Source of the DNA: CAZDYP01 sp964509505
GTDB taxonomy: Bacteria; Chloroflexota; Anaerolineae; JACRMK01
Direction: 5' to 3'
Length of the DNA: 23,107 nt
Assembly (NCBI GenBank): GCA_964509505.1
Contig: CAZDYP010000073.1
Span: forward strand, 1-23,107
Shown here: positions 15,062-21,608 of the stretch, in pieces
How the letters are laid out: each line of letters starts with the position of its first letter
Position numbering within the stretch: position 1 is the first letter of the stretch
The notes under the pieces: generated by a model
Database searches by the model: none
What the model was told of the DNA's origin: nothing
What the model saw: only the letters and a program-made list of their open reading frames with translations
Program-made: the position numbers and the translations under genes

Positions 15062-15340
15062 ATGGAACCCAAGATTCTAACCAAACACCCACAAGGCAAA
15101 CAAGGAGTGAATATCAGCAAAGCCAAGTATGAGGTCGTGCATGACGCTATCCTCGCATCGCTCCGTAAGCCGCTGACCTACAAGGAGCTCACACAAGCCG
15201 TCGAGAAAAAGCTGGGCAAAAAATTTGAGGGCTCTATCACGTGGTACACCGTCTGCGTCAAACTCGACCTCGAAGCGCGCAAGGTGATTGAACGTGTGCC
15301 AAAAACTAAGCCCGCGCAGCTTCAGTTGCGAAAGAAGTAA
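15062..15340 (+). CDS. Small conserved protein, predicted winged-helix (DUF6958-like)
   Basis: A 92-residue protein of a small conserved family seen in varied bacteria; DUF6958 is my best recollection of the name. It opens with KHPQGKQGVNISKAKYEVV, continues with LTYKELTQAVEKKLG and closes with GSITWYTVCVKLDLEARKVIERVP. The helix-helix-strand pattern, with a KLDLEARKVIER segment like a recognition helix and wing, suggests a winged-helix fold. DNA binding is an inference. AGGAG lies seven bases before the ATG. It stands alone between recA and a stem-loop. No function is assigned. Confidence 0.75.
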   Translation: MEPKILTKHPQGKQGVNISKAKYEVVHDAILASLRKPLTYKELTQAVEKKLGKKFEGSITWYTVCVKLDLEARKVIERVPKTKPAQLQLRKK

Positions 15341-15380
15341 ACAAGGAAACCTCTCCATCTGACTGCCGACGCTCCGAGAT

Positions 15381-15408
15381 GTAGGAGGCGTCTAGAGACG
15401 TCTCCTAC
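15381..15408. other. Stem-loop after the small conserved gene
   Basis: GTAGGAGGCGTCT and AGACGTCTCCTAC form an inverted repeat with one mismatch around a near-zero loop. It lacks a T-run, so it may be an mRNA 3' end or a binding site. Confidence 0.45.
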
Positions 15409-15492
15409 GCAATTTCTACACCCCAATCGGTAGAGCCAATTTTTGCAAGTCGTGAGCTAACTCAGATTAGTTTCAGCATTGGTCATGTAAGC

Positions 15493-15522
15493 ACCGCGAA
15501 CTACACAAGTTCGCGGTTTTTT
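15493..15522 (+). terminator. Intrinsic terminator
   Basis: ACCGCGAACT (15493-15502) pairs perfectly with AGTTCGCGGT (15508-15517) around ACACA, followed by six Ts. It probably ends the transcript of the 15062 gene, 150 bases downstream of its stop. Confidence 0.88.
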
Positions 15523-15548
15523 GTCGCCAAAAATTTTTTGCGAAGCTA

Positions 15549-15583
15549 TTGACATCACACCCCATTTGTGATATATTTCACAA
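15549..15583 (+). promoter_or_regulatory. Strong sigma-70 promoter overlapped by a CRP/FNR-type palindrome
   Basis: TTGACA (15549-15554) and TATATT (15572-15577) have a 17-base spacer. The palindrome TTGTGA-TATATT-TCACAA (15566-15583) is centred exactly on the -10. Its half-sites match the TGTGA-N6-TCACA pattern bound by CRP/FNR-family regulators. A third half-site, ATCACA (15554-15559), lies inside the spacer. A factor bound here would repress. Confidence 0.75.
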
Positions 15584-15652
15584 TCAGAGGGGTGAAAGAG
15601 AGCAAAGGTGTTGTTGCTGACCCGTTCATGGTCCTTTTTCAAGGAGGGGGAC

Positions 15653-16162
15653 ATGGAGGAACAGAATACGCCCAAGAAGAAGAAGCCCAATCAGAGTTGG
15701 GAAAATTTTGTTGACCAGCAAATCCGTGAGGCGATGGAGCGCGGCGACTTCGACAACTTGCGTGGCAAGGGCAAACCGCAAGAACTCGCCAACCATCACG
15801 GCGATCCCGCGCAAGAGATGGCGCACAAGATCGTGAAGGATGCAGGCTTTGTTCCCTATTGGATGGAGCTCGAAAAAGAAATCGTGCGCGAGGAGAAAGA
15901 AGCGCGTGAAGCCGTGTTGCGTTCGTGGCGTTGGTGCGAGGCGGCGTGCGGTGATGCGATTGAAGACCCACAGTGGGTCGCGGCAGAGTGGCGCAAGGCG
16001 CGCGAAGCGTTCGCGCAAAAATTGACGGCGCTCAATACGAAGATCATCAACTTAAATTTGCAGCTGCCCGAGCCAATGTTGCGCAAGCAACGTGCGCGCT
16101 TGAAGTTAGAGGATGAGCTGAAGCGCCTAGGCATCGAGAGTGAAGACAAACTAGCCAAGTGA
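15653..16162 (+). CDS. DUF1992 (DnaJC28-like conserved domain) protein
   Basis: A 169-residue soluble protein whose first 90 residues match DUF1992, the conserved domain of DnaJ homologue subfamily C member 28. The hallmark is QIREAMERGDFDNLRGKGKP, followed by MAHKIVKDAGFVPYWMELEKEI. The remainder is charged and helical, probably a coiled coil (KLTALNTKIINLNLQLPEPM). No J-domain is present, so a chaperone role is not shown. AAGGAGGGGG three bases before the ATG at 15653 is a very strong ribosome site and rules out the longer reading from 15608. It has its own promoter with a CRP/FNR-like operator and its own terminator. Function is unknown. Confidence 0.88.
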   Translation: MEEQNTPKKKKPNQSWENFVDQQIREAMERGDFDNLRGKGKPQELANHHGDPAQEMAHKIVKDAGFVPYWMELEKEIVREEKEAREAVLRSWRWCEAACGDAIEDPQWVAAEWRKAREAFAQKLTALNTKIINLNLQLPEPMLRKQRARLKLEDELKRLGIESEDKLAK

Positions 16163-16171
16163 GACGGCAAT

Positions 16172-16220
16172 AAGGTGATGAGGTGACGCAGATGCGCGTC
16201 GCTCCATCACCTTGTTTTTT
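16172..16220 (+). terminator. Intrinsic terminator after the DUF1992 gene
   Basis: AAGGTGATG (16172-16180) pairs with CATCACCTT (16205-16213), with an inner GACGC/GCGTC stem, followed by GTTTTTT. Confidence 0.85.
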
Positions 16221-16239
16221 CGTGTGAGCAGGAGGGGGC

Positions 16240-17850
16240 ATGGACGCTGAGGTCATCGTCATCGGCGCGGGTATTACAGGCCTGGCGACCGCGGCGCGGC
16301 TGCAGGCGCGTGGGATGTCCACGCTCGTGTTGGAGGCGCACGGACAAGTGGGCGGGTGCGCGGGCTTTTTCCGCGAGCGTGGCTTTGCGTTTGATGTGGG
16401 CGCGACGACGCTGGTGGACTTTGAAGCCGGCGGCGTCGGCGGGCAGTTCCTCCAAGAGATTGGTTTGCGCATTGAGGGTGAAGCGTTGCCCGGCTACTGC
16501 GCGTGGTTGCCTGACCGCACCGTGAATTTGTATCGTGACGTGAATCGTTGGCAGCGCGAACGTCTCACACTGTTAGGCGATACGCCCGATCATCGGCGTT
16601 TCTGGGCGCTGCTGGATCAATTGGCTGACACATTTTGGGCGGCGAGTCGCCATGGCATTCGATTGCCATGGCGCTCGCCGCTCGATGTTTTTCACGCCGC
16701 ACGCTCGTTGCCGTTGGCGGGTTGGCCACTCGCGCGCTATCTGACGTGGACAATGGCGGATGCGTTGCGTGAATGCCAGTTGATACATGATAAGCCATTG
16801 TGTGGCTTGCTCTCGATGTTGTTAGAAGACACAGTTCATGCGTCACCCGAAGCTGCGCCACTGATCAACGGCGCGTTGGGCGTGACGATTCGTGGCGCAG
16901 GGCTGACGCGGGCGCGCGGCGGAATGCGTGGCTTTTGGCATACGCTGGTGGCGCGCTATCGCGCTTTGGGTGGCATTTTGAAGGTTGGCACGCGCGTTGC
17001 CCATGTAACGCGCGACAAAGATGCTTTCATCATTCATACGCGGCGCGGCGATTTTCGCGCGCGACAGTTGGTTTCGACGTTGCCCATTTGGAATAGCGCG
17101 TCTCTTGGTTTGCACGACGTCACAGAAGCGCTCGCGCCATATTTGCGCCGCGATGAGACAGCGTTAGGCGGCGCTATCGTGATGTTTCTCGGCGTGCCTG
17201 AAAGCGAAGTGAGCGGGCAGTCATTTACGCATCATCAAGTGCTCGTGGACTATGCGCGTCCATTAGGCAACGGCAACAACCTGTTCATCTCGGTGTCTGC
17301 GCCCGACGACACGGAGAGTGCGCCACGCGGTCATCGGGCGGTGATGCTTTCGACGCATTGCGAGCTGGACGAGTGGGAGGATTTGTCTGAAGAGGAATAC
17401 AAGGAACGCAAGGCGGCTGTCACACAACAGTTGCTCACCATTGCGCGGCGCGTGTATCCTAATCTGGGTGCGCAGGCGCTCGTGTGCGAAGTTGGCACAC
17501 CGCGCACGTATGAGACGTACACCCATCGCTATCGCGGCGCAGTAGGCGGCATACGTCTGACAATGCAAAACAGCAACCTGTTTGCTGTGCCTTATGATTT
17601 GGGCGTGCGTGGTTTCTGGCAGGCAGGCGATACGACGTGGCCCGGACTCGGTACGGTCGCGTGTGTGTTGAGCAGCAAGCACGTTGCTGATGGTGTGTGT
17701 GAAGAACAAGAGCGATTGGTGATGACAGAGCGGAGATTAAGTAGAGAGCGAAGTCAGTGGAGGCTATTAGGGGAGACAGCGAAGCAGTGCTTTATACCAA
17801 GCGTAAGTCAGTTTTCCGAGCGAGACCTCACAGGTTTTGAAAACCAGTGA
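16240..17850 (+). CDS. CrtD-like carotenoid C-3',4'-desaturase / FAD-dependent oxidoreductase
   Basis: A 536-residue FAD enzyme of the phytoene desaturase/carotenoid isomerase family. The dinucleotide-binding motif is VIVIGAGITGLATAARL at the N-terminus, with VLEAHGQVGGCAG as the second nucleotide-contact segment. The stretch LLEDTVHASPEAAPLINGAL followed by GVTIRGAGLTRARGGMRGFW resembles cyanobacterial CrtD, which desaturates the C-3',4' bond, rather than CrtI. The FAD-closing segment near the C-terminus is FWQAGDTTWPGLGTV. After about residue 490 the protein runs on for about 45 residues without family character, and its stop codon falls inside a palindromic repeat. GGAGGGGG lies four bases before the ATG. 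The next gene, 20 bases on, is a membrane desaturase, so a carotenoid pair is likely. CrtO-type ketolase or CrtH-type isomerase are less likely alternatives. Confidence 0.8.
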   Translation: MDAEVIVIGAGITGLATAARLQARGMSTLVLEAHGQVGGCAGFFRERGFAFDVGATTLVDFEAGGVGGQFLQEIGLRIEGEALPGYCAWLPDRTVNLYRDVNRWQRERLTLLGDTPDHRRFWALLDQLADTFWAASRHGIRLPWRSPLDVFHAARSLPLAGWPLARYLTWTMADALRECQLIHDKPLCGLLSMLLEDTVHASPEAAPLINGALGVTIRGAGLTRARGGMRGFWHTLVARYRALGGILKVGTRVAHVTRDKDAFIIHTRRGDFRARQLVSTLPIWNSASLGLHDVTEALAPYLRRDETALGGAIVMFLGVPESEVSGQSFTHHQVLVDYARPLGNGNNLFISVSAPDDTESAPRGHRAVMLSTHCELDEWEDLSEEEYKERKAAVTQQLLTIARRVYPNLGAQALVCEVGTPRTYETYTHRYRGAVGGIRLTMQNSNLFAVPYDLGVRGFWQAGDTTWPGLGTVACVLSSKHVADGVCEEQERLVMTERRLSRERSQWRLLGETAKQCFIPSVSQFSERDLTGFENQ

Positions 17851-17855
17851 GGTCT
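17823..17855. repeat. Palindromic repeat at the 3' end of the CrtD-like gene (copy 1)
   Basis: AGACCTCACAGGTTTT and AAAACCAGTGAGGTCT form a near-perfect hairpin. A second copy with the same outer arms lies at 22146-22176. The CrtD-like stop codon (17848-17850) is within it. Confidence 0.8.
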
Positions 17856-17870
17856 TGAGGAGGAGGATGG

Positions 17871-18680
17871 ATGAACAGTCCAAACATTCCCGATGATTTG
17901 CCGACGTTGGCGGATTTGGGCTACGACCTGTTACAGACGACGCCGCGCCAACGCTTCATAGCGATTGTGCGCCCCTTCGTCTGTGTGACACTGTATTTCG
18001 TCTTTGCCGCGTTGGGGTGGTGGCACTTGGCGGTGTTAATGGTGATGTTGTTGTTCATCACGATTGTCGCCTCAGCGCACGACCTCGTGCATCAAGCGCT
18101 GGGCTTGCCGCGTTGGGCTAATGAGCTATTGTTGTCGCTCGTCGGCATGTTGGTTATCGAGAGCGGCCACGCATACAAGGTCTCACACTTGCAGCACCAT
18201 CGCCGGTTCCCCGACGACGACGACCCCGAAGGCGACCCTGCGCGCATGGGTTTCGCGCGCGCGTTGCTTGAGGGTCCCATATTCCTCTTTCGCCTGTGGT
18301 GGTGGGCGTGGCAACGCGCGCCGCGTGAGCGCGCGTGGTTGGCGTTGGAAGCAGGCTGGTTTTTTGCGGTCATTATGGCAGGCATTGCGCTATGGTCCCA
18401 GACGCCGAGCGTGTTAGTGTATGCGGTCTTGGTCATCATGGGCAGCTGGGTCTATCCCATCTCGACGGTGCATCTGCCGCACAACGCGCAAGGCAAGAAC
18501 GCGCTGTTCCAAACGTACACGTTGCGCGGGCGCATCATCCCCGCGCTGTTCCTCGAATTGACCTATCACCTCGAACACCATCTCTACCCTGTTGTGCCGT
18601 CGCATCATTACGCCAAACTCGCGCGACGATTGGAGCCGTATTTGCGGCGGCATGGGGTGGAGCCGATTCGGGTATGGTGA
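17871..18680 (+). CDS. Membrane fatty-acid-desaturase-family protein, possible carotenoid hydroxylase or ketolase
   Basis: An integral membrane di-iron oxygenase of 269 residues. The three histidine boxes are H70DLVH (HxxxH), H106LQHH (HxxHH) and H233LEHH (HxxHH), with a further HLPH at 201. Four to five hydrophobic helices surround them (about 33-65, 82-97, 134-147, 160-200). The family includes acyl-lipid desaturases and carotenoid hydroxylases (CrtR) and ketolases (CrtW). The box spacing and the DPEGDPARM stretch after box 2 fit CrtR-like enzymes. The position 20 bases after a CrtD-like gene also argues for a carotenoid substrate, though a lipid substrate cannot be excluded. A strong GGAGGAGG precedes the ATG at 17871. 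It is probably co-transcribed with the CrtD-like gene. Confidence 0.85.
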   Translation: MNSPNIPDDLPTLADLGYDLLQTTPRQRFIAIVRPFVCVTLYFVFAALGWWHLAVLMVMLLFITIVASAHDLVHQALGLPRWANELLLSLVGMLVIESGHAYKVSHLQHHRRFPDDDDPEGDPARMGFARALLEGPIFLFRLWWWAWQRAPRERAWLALEAGWFFAVIMAGIALWSQTPSVLVYAVLVIMGSWVYPISTVHLPHNAQGKNALFQTYTLRGRIIPALFLELTYHLEHHLYPVVPSHHYAKLARRLEPYLRRHGVEPIRVW

Positions 18681-18689
18681 AAGCGTGCA

Positions 18690-18725
18690 GAAAACACAAA
18701 CGGGGCGCAATCGCTTGCGTCCCGT
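18690..18725 (-). terminator. Terminator of tRNA-Pro (minus strand)
   Basis: On the minus strand ACGGGACGCAA pairs with TTGCGCCCCGT (one mismatch) around GCGA, followed by TTGTGTTTT. It may also serve the desaturase transcript coming from the other side. Confidence 0.7.
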
Positions 18726-18734
18726 TGTTCTTAG

Positions 18735-18808
18735 TCGGGGAGAGAGGATTTGAACCTCCGGCCTCATCGTCCCGAACGATGCGCGCTACCAAGCTGCGCC
18801 ACTCCCCG
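18735..18808 (-). tRNA. tRNA-Pro (anticodon CGG)
   Basis: A complete 74-base cloverleaf on the minus strand. The acceptor arms CGGGGAG and CTCCCCG pair with A as base 73. The D arm contains GCGCAGCTTGGTAGCGC, and the anticodon stem CATCG/CGATG holds loop TTCGGGA with anticodon CGG. The T arm is GGAGG-TTCAAAT-CCTCT. The 3' CCA is not encoded. It starts 12 bases after the stop of the Trm9-like methyltransferase gene. Confidence 0.97.
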
Positions 18809-18819
18809 TGATGATTAGC

Positions 18820-18848
18820 ATTATAACAAACTTTTGCCGTTGGGCGAA
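18820..18848 (-). promoter_or_regulatory. Candidate promoter of tRNA-Pro
   Basis: On the minus strand TTCGCC (18848-18843) and a perfect TATAAT (18825-18820) are 17 bases apart. The -10 overlaps the stop codon of the methyltransferase gene (18823-18821), and transcription would begin about five bases before the tRNA. Confidence 0.6.
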
Positions 18849-19576
18849 TTTTCCATTGGGCGTTTCAACACACTATACAAATTCAGGTCCTCATCGGCGT
18901 AAAATTGCGTGATGAGCTGCAAGCCGCTTTGTGTGGCGAGCGATTCCACTTCCGCTTCTGTCACCAGATGACAATAACGATAGCCCGTGCCCTCACGCTG
19001 CCAATCGAGCAACGCATCGCCTGCTTCAAGCTCGTCTGCGTCAATGCCGACGGTTATCCAAGGCGCGATTTTGCGGCGCAAACGCGCGTTGTGCGTGAAT
19101 TGCCAGTTGCTCATCACGAGCATTCCACCATCACGTAATAATTCGTGCATGGCACGCAACACCTCACAGCGTAACGCGAAGCTAGGAATATGATGCAAGA
19201 CTGCCAGCATCAACATCACATCAAACGGGGCATGAGCTTGCAACATCTCACGACCTTCACGCGTCGAGATGTCGGCAACATGGAACTCTGCCGAGACGTG
19301 ATGTAGTTGCGATTGGCGCGCTTCGGCAATTGTGATAAGTTCAGGAATCATGTCCGCGCCAACGTAACGCAAGCGCAACCCTTCACGGTCAAGCCGTTCC
19401 GCCAGTCGCCCATTGCCGCAGCCCACCTCCAACACCTTGACGCCATCGGCAAGATAAGGCATTATCGGTGCGACATTCATGCGCTCAACAGACCGTGTCG
19501 CCGCAAACGTCTGCGCGAACCGTGTATAAAATTCACGATTGATGGCTTGCAGTTTCTCTACGGTATCACTTGTCAT
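18821..19576 (-). CDS. Trm9-like class I SAM-dependent methyltransferase
   Basis: A soluble methyltransferase of 251 residues. The SAM-binding motif is VLEVGCGNGR near residue 50, preceded by FYTRFAQTFAATR, which matches the NxxIAxxFxxTR opening of the Trm9/ALKBH8 group. Motif IV and following appear as MLAVLHHIPSF and ELLRDGGMLVMSNWQF. The end has GTGYRYCHLVTEAEVESLA, like the RYYHLF..EL element of Trm9. Trm9 enzymes methylate 5-carboxymethyluridine at wobble position 34. The divergent neighbour is Elp3, which makes that precursor, so a joint pathway is a good inference. The start is uncertain: ATG at 19576 or GTG at 19597, both within the heptamer array and without a Shine-Dalgarno sequence. 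tRNA-Pro follows on the same strand. Confidence 0.8.
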   Translation of the reverse strand: MTSDTVEKLQAINREFYTRFAQTFAATRSVERMNVAPIMPYLADGVKVLEVGCGNGRLAERLDREGLRLRYVGADMIPELITIAEARQSQLHHVSAEFHVADISTREGREMLQAHAPFDVMLMLAVLHHIPSFALRCEVLRAMHELLRDGGMLVMSNWQFTHNARLRRKIAPWITVGIDADELEAGDALLDWQREGTGYRYCHLVTEAEVESLATQSGLQLITQFYADEDLNLYSVLKRPMENSPNGKSLL

Positions 19577-19759
19577 TCGTCGCTCATCGTTAGTCACTGG
19601 TCGCTCGTCGTTAGTTGCTCGTCACTCGTCGTTAGTCGCTCGTCACTCGTCGTTAGTCGCTCGTTATGCGTCACTTGTCATTCGTCACTTGTCGTTAGTT
19701 ACCTTTTACTTTTCACTTTTTACTGTTCACTGTTCACTGTTCACTGCTCACTGTTTACT
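19564..19759. repeat. Heptamer repeat array between the Trm9-like gene and elp3 (28 units)
   Basis: Twenty-eight 7-base units follow each other without a single phase break over 196 bases. The consensus is close to NGTCRYT in the first two thirds (CGTCACT, CGTCGTT, AGTCGCT) and turns into TTTTACT and GTTCACT near elp3. Three exact GTTCACT units stand together at 19725-19745. The array encodes the first residues of the methyltransferase and ends six bases before the elp3 ATG. No other promoter-like element is clear, although it must hold or replace the divergent promoters. Confidence 0.9.
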
Positions 19760-19764
19760 CACCC

Positions 19765-21408
19765 ATGTTGCATCTCGAACCGCCCCACACAACCGAAAAG
19801 TTTCGTCGCATGACGACGAAGTTAGATGCGCGACAGCATCAAGCCGAATTGCTGGCGTTGTTCGATGCGGTGCGCGCTGTCGCCGATTGCTCGCCGCGCC
19901 AATTGAACCTGCTCGTCGTGAAGCACGTGCGCGATGAGCGCGGCGAGCCCGTGCCGCAAGCCGCCATCATCGCCGCCTACAAAGAGCTGGTCGCGCAAGG
20001 CGTCATTCCATTCGAGCAAACACTCTTCGAGCGACTGCGCCTCAAACCGACGCGCACAATTTCAGGTGTCGCGCCCGTCGCCGTGTTGACGGGCCCGTAT
20101 CCCTGCCCTGCCGATTGCATCTTCTGTCCATTGGTCAAAGGCTATCCACGCAGTTATTTGCCCGACGAGCCTGCGGTGCAACGCGCGAAGCGTGCGCGCT
20201 TCGATCCGTATGTGGAAACGAAAGCGCGCATCCAAGCGTTGGAGAACATGGGGCACAATGTTGACAAGGTTGAGTTGCTCGTCATCGGCGCGACGTGGTC
20301 GGCGTATCCGCATAAGTATCAAGAGTGGTTCATTCGCCGTTGTCTCGAAGCGATGAATGGACGTGAATCGGCAACGCTCGTCGAAGCGCAACACATCAAC
20401 GAAACCGCCGCCTATCGCAACGTCGGTCTCGTCATCGAGACGCGCCCCGATTGGATCACACTGGACGAGGTGCGGCGCTTACGATGGCTCGGCGTGACGA
20501 AGGTGCAGCTGGGTGCGCAGAGTTTGGATGACGATATCCTTGCGCTGAACAATCGTGGGCACGGCGTCGAGGCGACACGCCGCGCGGTGCGAATGTTGCG
20601 ACTAGCAGGCTTCAAACTTCACTTACACTGGATGCCGAATCTGTTGGGCGCGACGCCCGAATCGGACCGCGCTGATTTTCGCCGTTTGTGGTCTGAGCCT
20701 GCCATTCGCCCCGACGAGCTCAAAATCTACCCGTGCAGCCTCATCGCAGGCACGGAGCTCTACACTCGTTGGCAGCGCGGCGAATTTCGTCCATACACCG
20801 ATGAAGAGCTCGTGGAGGTGTTGGCGGATTGCAAAACCACCGTGCCGCCCTATTGTCGCATCAACCGCGTCATCCGCGACATCCCCGCGCATTACATCGC
20901 TGCGGGCAGCAAGCAATCGCAACTGCGCGAGGTGGTGCAGCGTGAAATGAAACGGCGCGGTACGCGCTGCCACTGTTTGCGCTGTCGTGAAGTGCGTGGC
21001 GCGAAGGTCAATGCCGCAGAGTTGCAATTCGACGATTTCACGTACGAAACCGATGCCACCACCGAACACTTCTTGAGCTACGTCACACCGCAAGGCAAAG
21101 TTGCAGGTTTCTTGCGTCTCTCGTTGCCATCGGCGCACGCGCCTCACCATGAAATCTTAGACGAGGTGCGCGACTGTGCGATGGTGCGCGAGTTGCACGT
21201 CTATGGTCCCGCGTTGCACGTCGGCACGGCGAGCCACGGCGAAGCGCAACACAGCGGCTTGGGGCGTCGCCTCGCGGCCCACGCGCTGGACATCGCGCGT
21301 CAAGCAGGTTACACGCGCATCGCCGTCATCTCCGCCATTGGCACGCGCGAGTATTATCGCAAGCTTGGTTTCGAGTTGGGCGAATTATACATGACACGCG
21401 TGTTGTAA
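19765..21408 (+). CDS. elp3: Elp3-family tRNA uridine(34) acetyltransferase (radical SAM + GNAT)
   Basis: A two-domain enzyme of 547 residues that uses SAM and acetyl-CoA to place a carboxymethyl-type group on U34 of tRNA. The radical SAM cluster cysteines are in YPCPADCIFCP (C114, C118, C121), followed by RAKRARFDPYVETKARIQAL, the signature of Elp3. The middle keeps GATWSAYP, VIETRPDWI and LGAQSLDDDIL. A zinc-site stretch CHCLRCREV is near residue 408. The C-terminal GNAT domain has GEAQHSGLGRRLAAHALDIA, then IAVISAIGTREYYRKLGF. Bacterial Elp3 is established in Dehalococcoides and some other bacteria. The ATG at 19765 follows the heptamer array and lacks a Shine-Dalgarno sequence; an ATG at 19810 is the alternative. 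No other Elongator subunit is in the window, as expected for bacteria. Confidence 0.95.
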   Translation: MLHLEPPHTTEKFRRMTTKLDARQHQAELLALFDAVRAVADCSPRQLNLLVVKHVRDERGEPVPQAAIIAAYKELVAQGVIPFEQTLFERLRLKPTRTISGVAPVAVLTGPYPCPADCIFCPLVKGYPRSYLPDEPAVQRAKRARFDPYVETKARIQALENMGHNVDKVELLVIGATWSAYPHKYQEWFIRRCLEAMNGRESATLVEAQHINETAAYRNVGLVIETRPDWITLDEVRRLRWLGVTKVQLGAQSLDDDILALNNRGHGVEATRRAVRMLRLAGFKLHLHWMPNLLGATPESDRADFRRLWSEPAIRPDELKIYPCSLIAGTELYTRWQRGEFRPYTDEELVEVLADCKTTVPPYCRINRVIRDIPAHYIAAGSKQSQLREVVQREMKRRGTRCHCLRCREVRGAKVNAAELQFDDFTYETDATTEHFLSYVTPQGKVAGFLRLSLPSAHAPHHEILDEVRDCAMVRELHVYGPALHVGTASHGEAQHSGLGRRLAAHALDIARQAGYTRIAVISAIGTREYYRKLGFELGELYMTRVL

Positions 21409-21457
21409 TACCGCATCCGCACAACCGCTCACCTAACTTGAACGAGGCACAGCGCCT

Positions 21458-21513
21458 TGAGCTTGTCGAAAGGCGTGGTCAATACCCATCACCCGCAGGG
21501 TTCGACAAGCTCA
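21458..21513. repeat. Palindromic repeat pair (TGAGCTTGTCGAA arms)
   Basis: TGAGCTTGTCGAA (21458-21470) and its exact reverse complement TTCGACAAGCTCA (21501-21513) flank 30 bases. This arm sequence is a dispersed palindromic repeat in many bacterial genomes. Apart from it and the terminator that follows, 21409-21608 holds nothing recognisable. Confidence 0.75.
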
Positions 21514-21547
21514 TTATGCTTGTTGCTTGCCAAAGTTGGCGGAGCTC

Positions 21548-21583
21548 CGAAAACAAAACAGGGAAACGCGAACCGCGTTTCCC
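21548..21583 (-). terminator. Intrinsic terminator of the peroxiredoxin gene
   Basis: On the minus strand GGGAAACGCG-gtt-CGCGTTTCCC is a perfect 10-bp stem, followed by TGTTTTGTTTTC. It lies 26 bases after the peroxiredoxin stop. Confidence 0.85.
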
Positions 21584-21608
21584 CGTTCCTCATTCACTCG
21601 TTCTTCGT

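Noticed and set aside
18335..18811. Plus-strand frame over the desaturase end and the tRNA
   Set aside because: It overlaps a desaturase with all histidine boxes and runs antisense through a tRNA gene.
19564..19759. CRISPR array
   Set aside because: The period is 7 bases, with no constant repeat of 23 or more bases and no spacers, and no cas genes are present.
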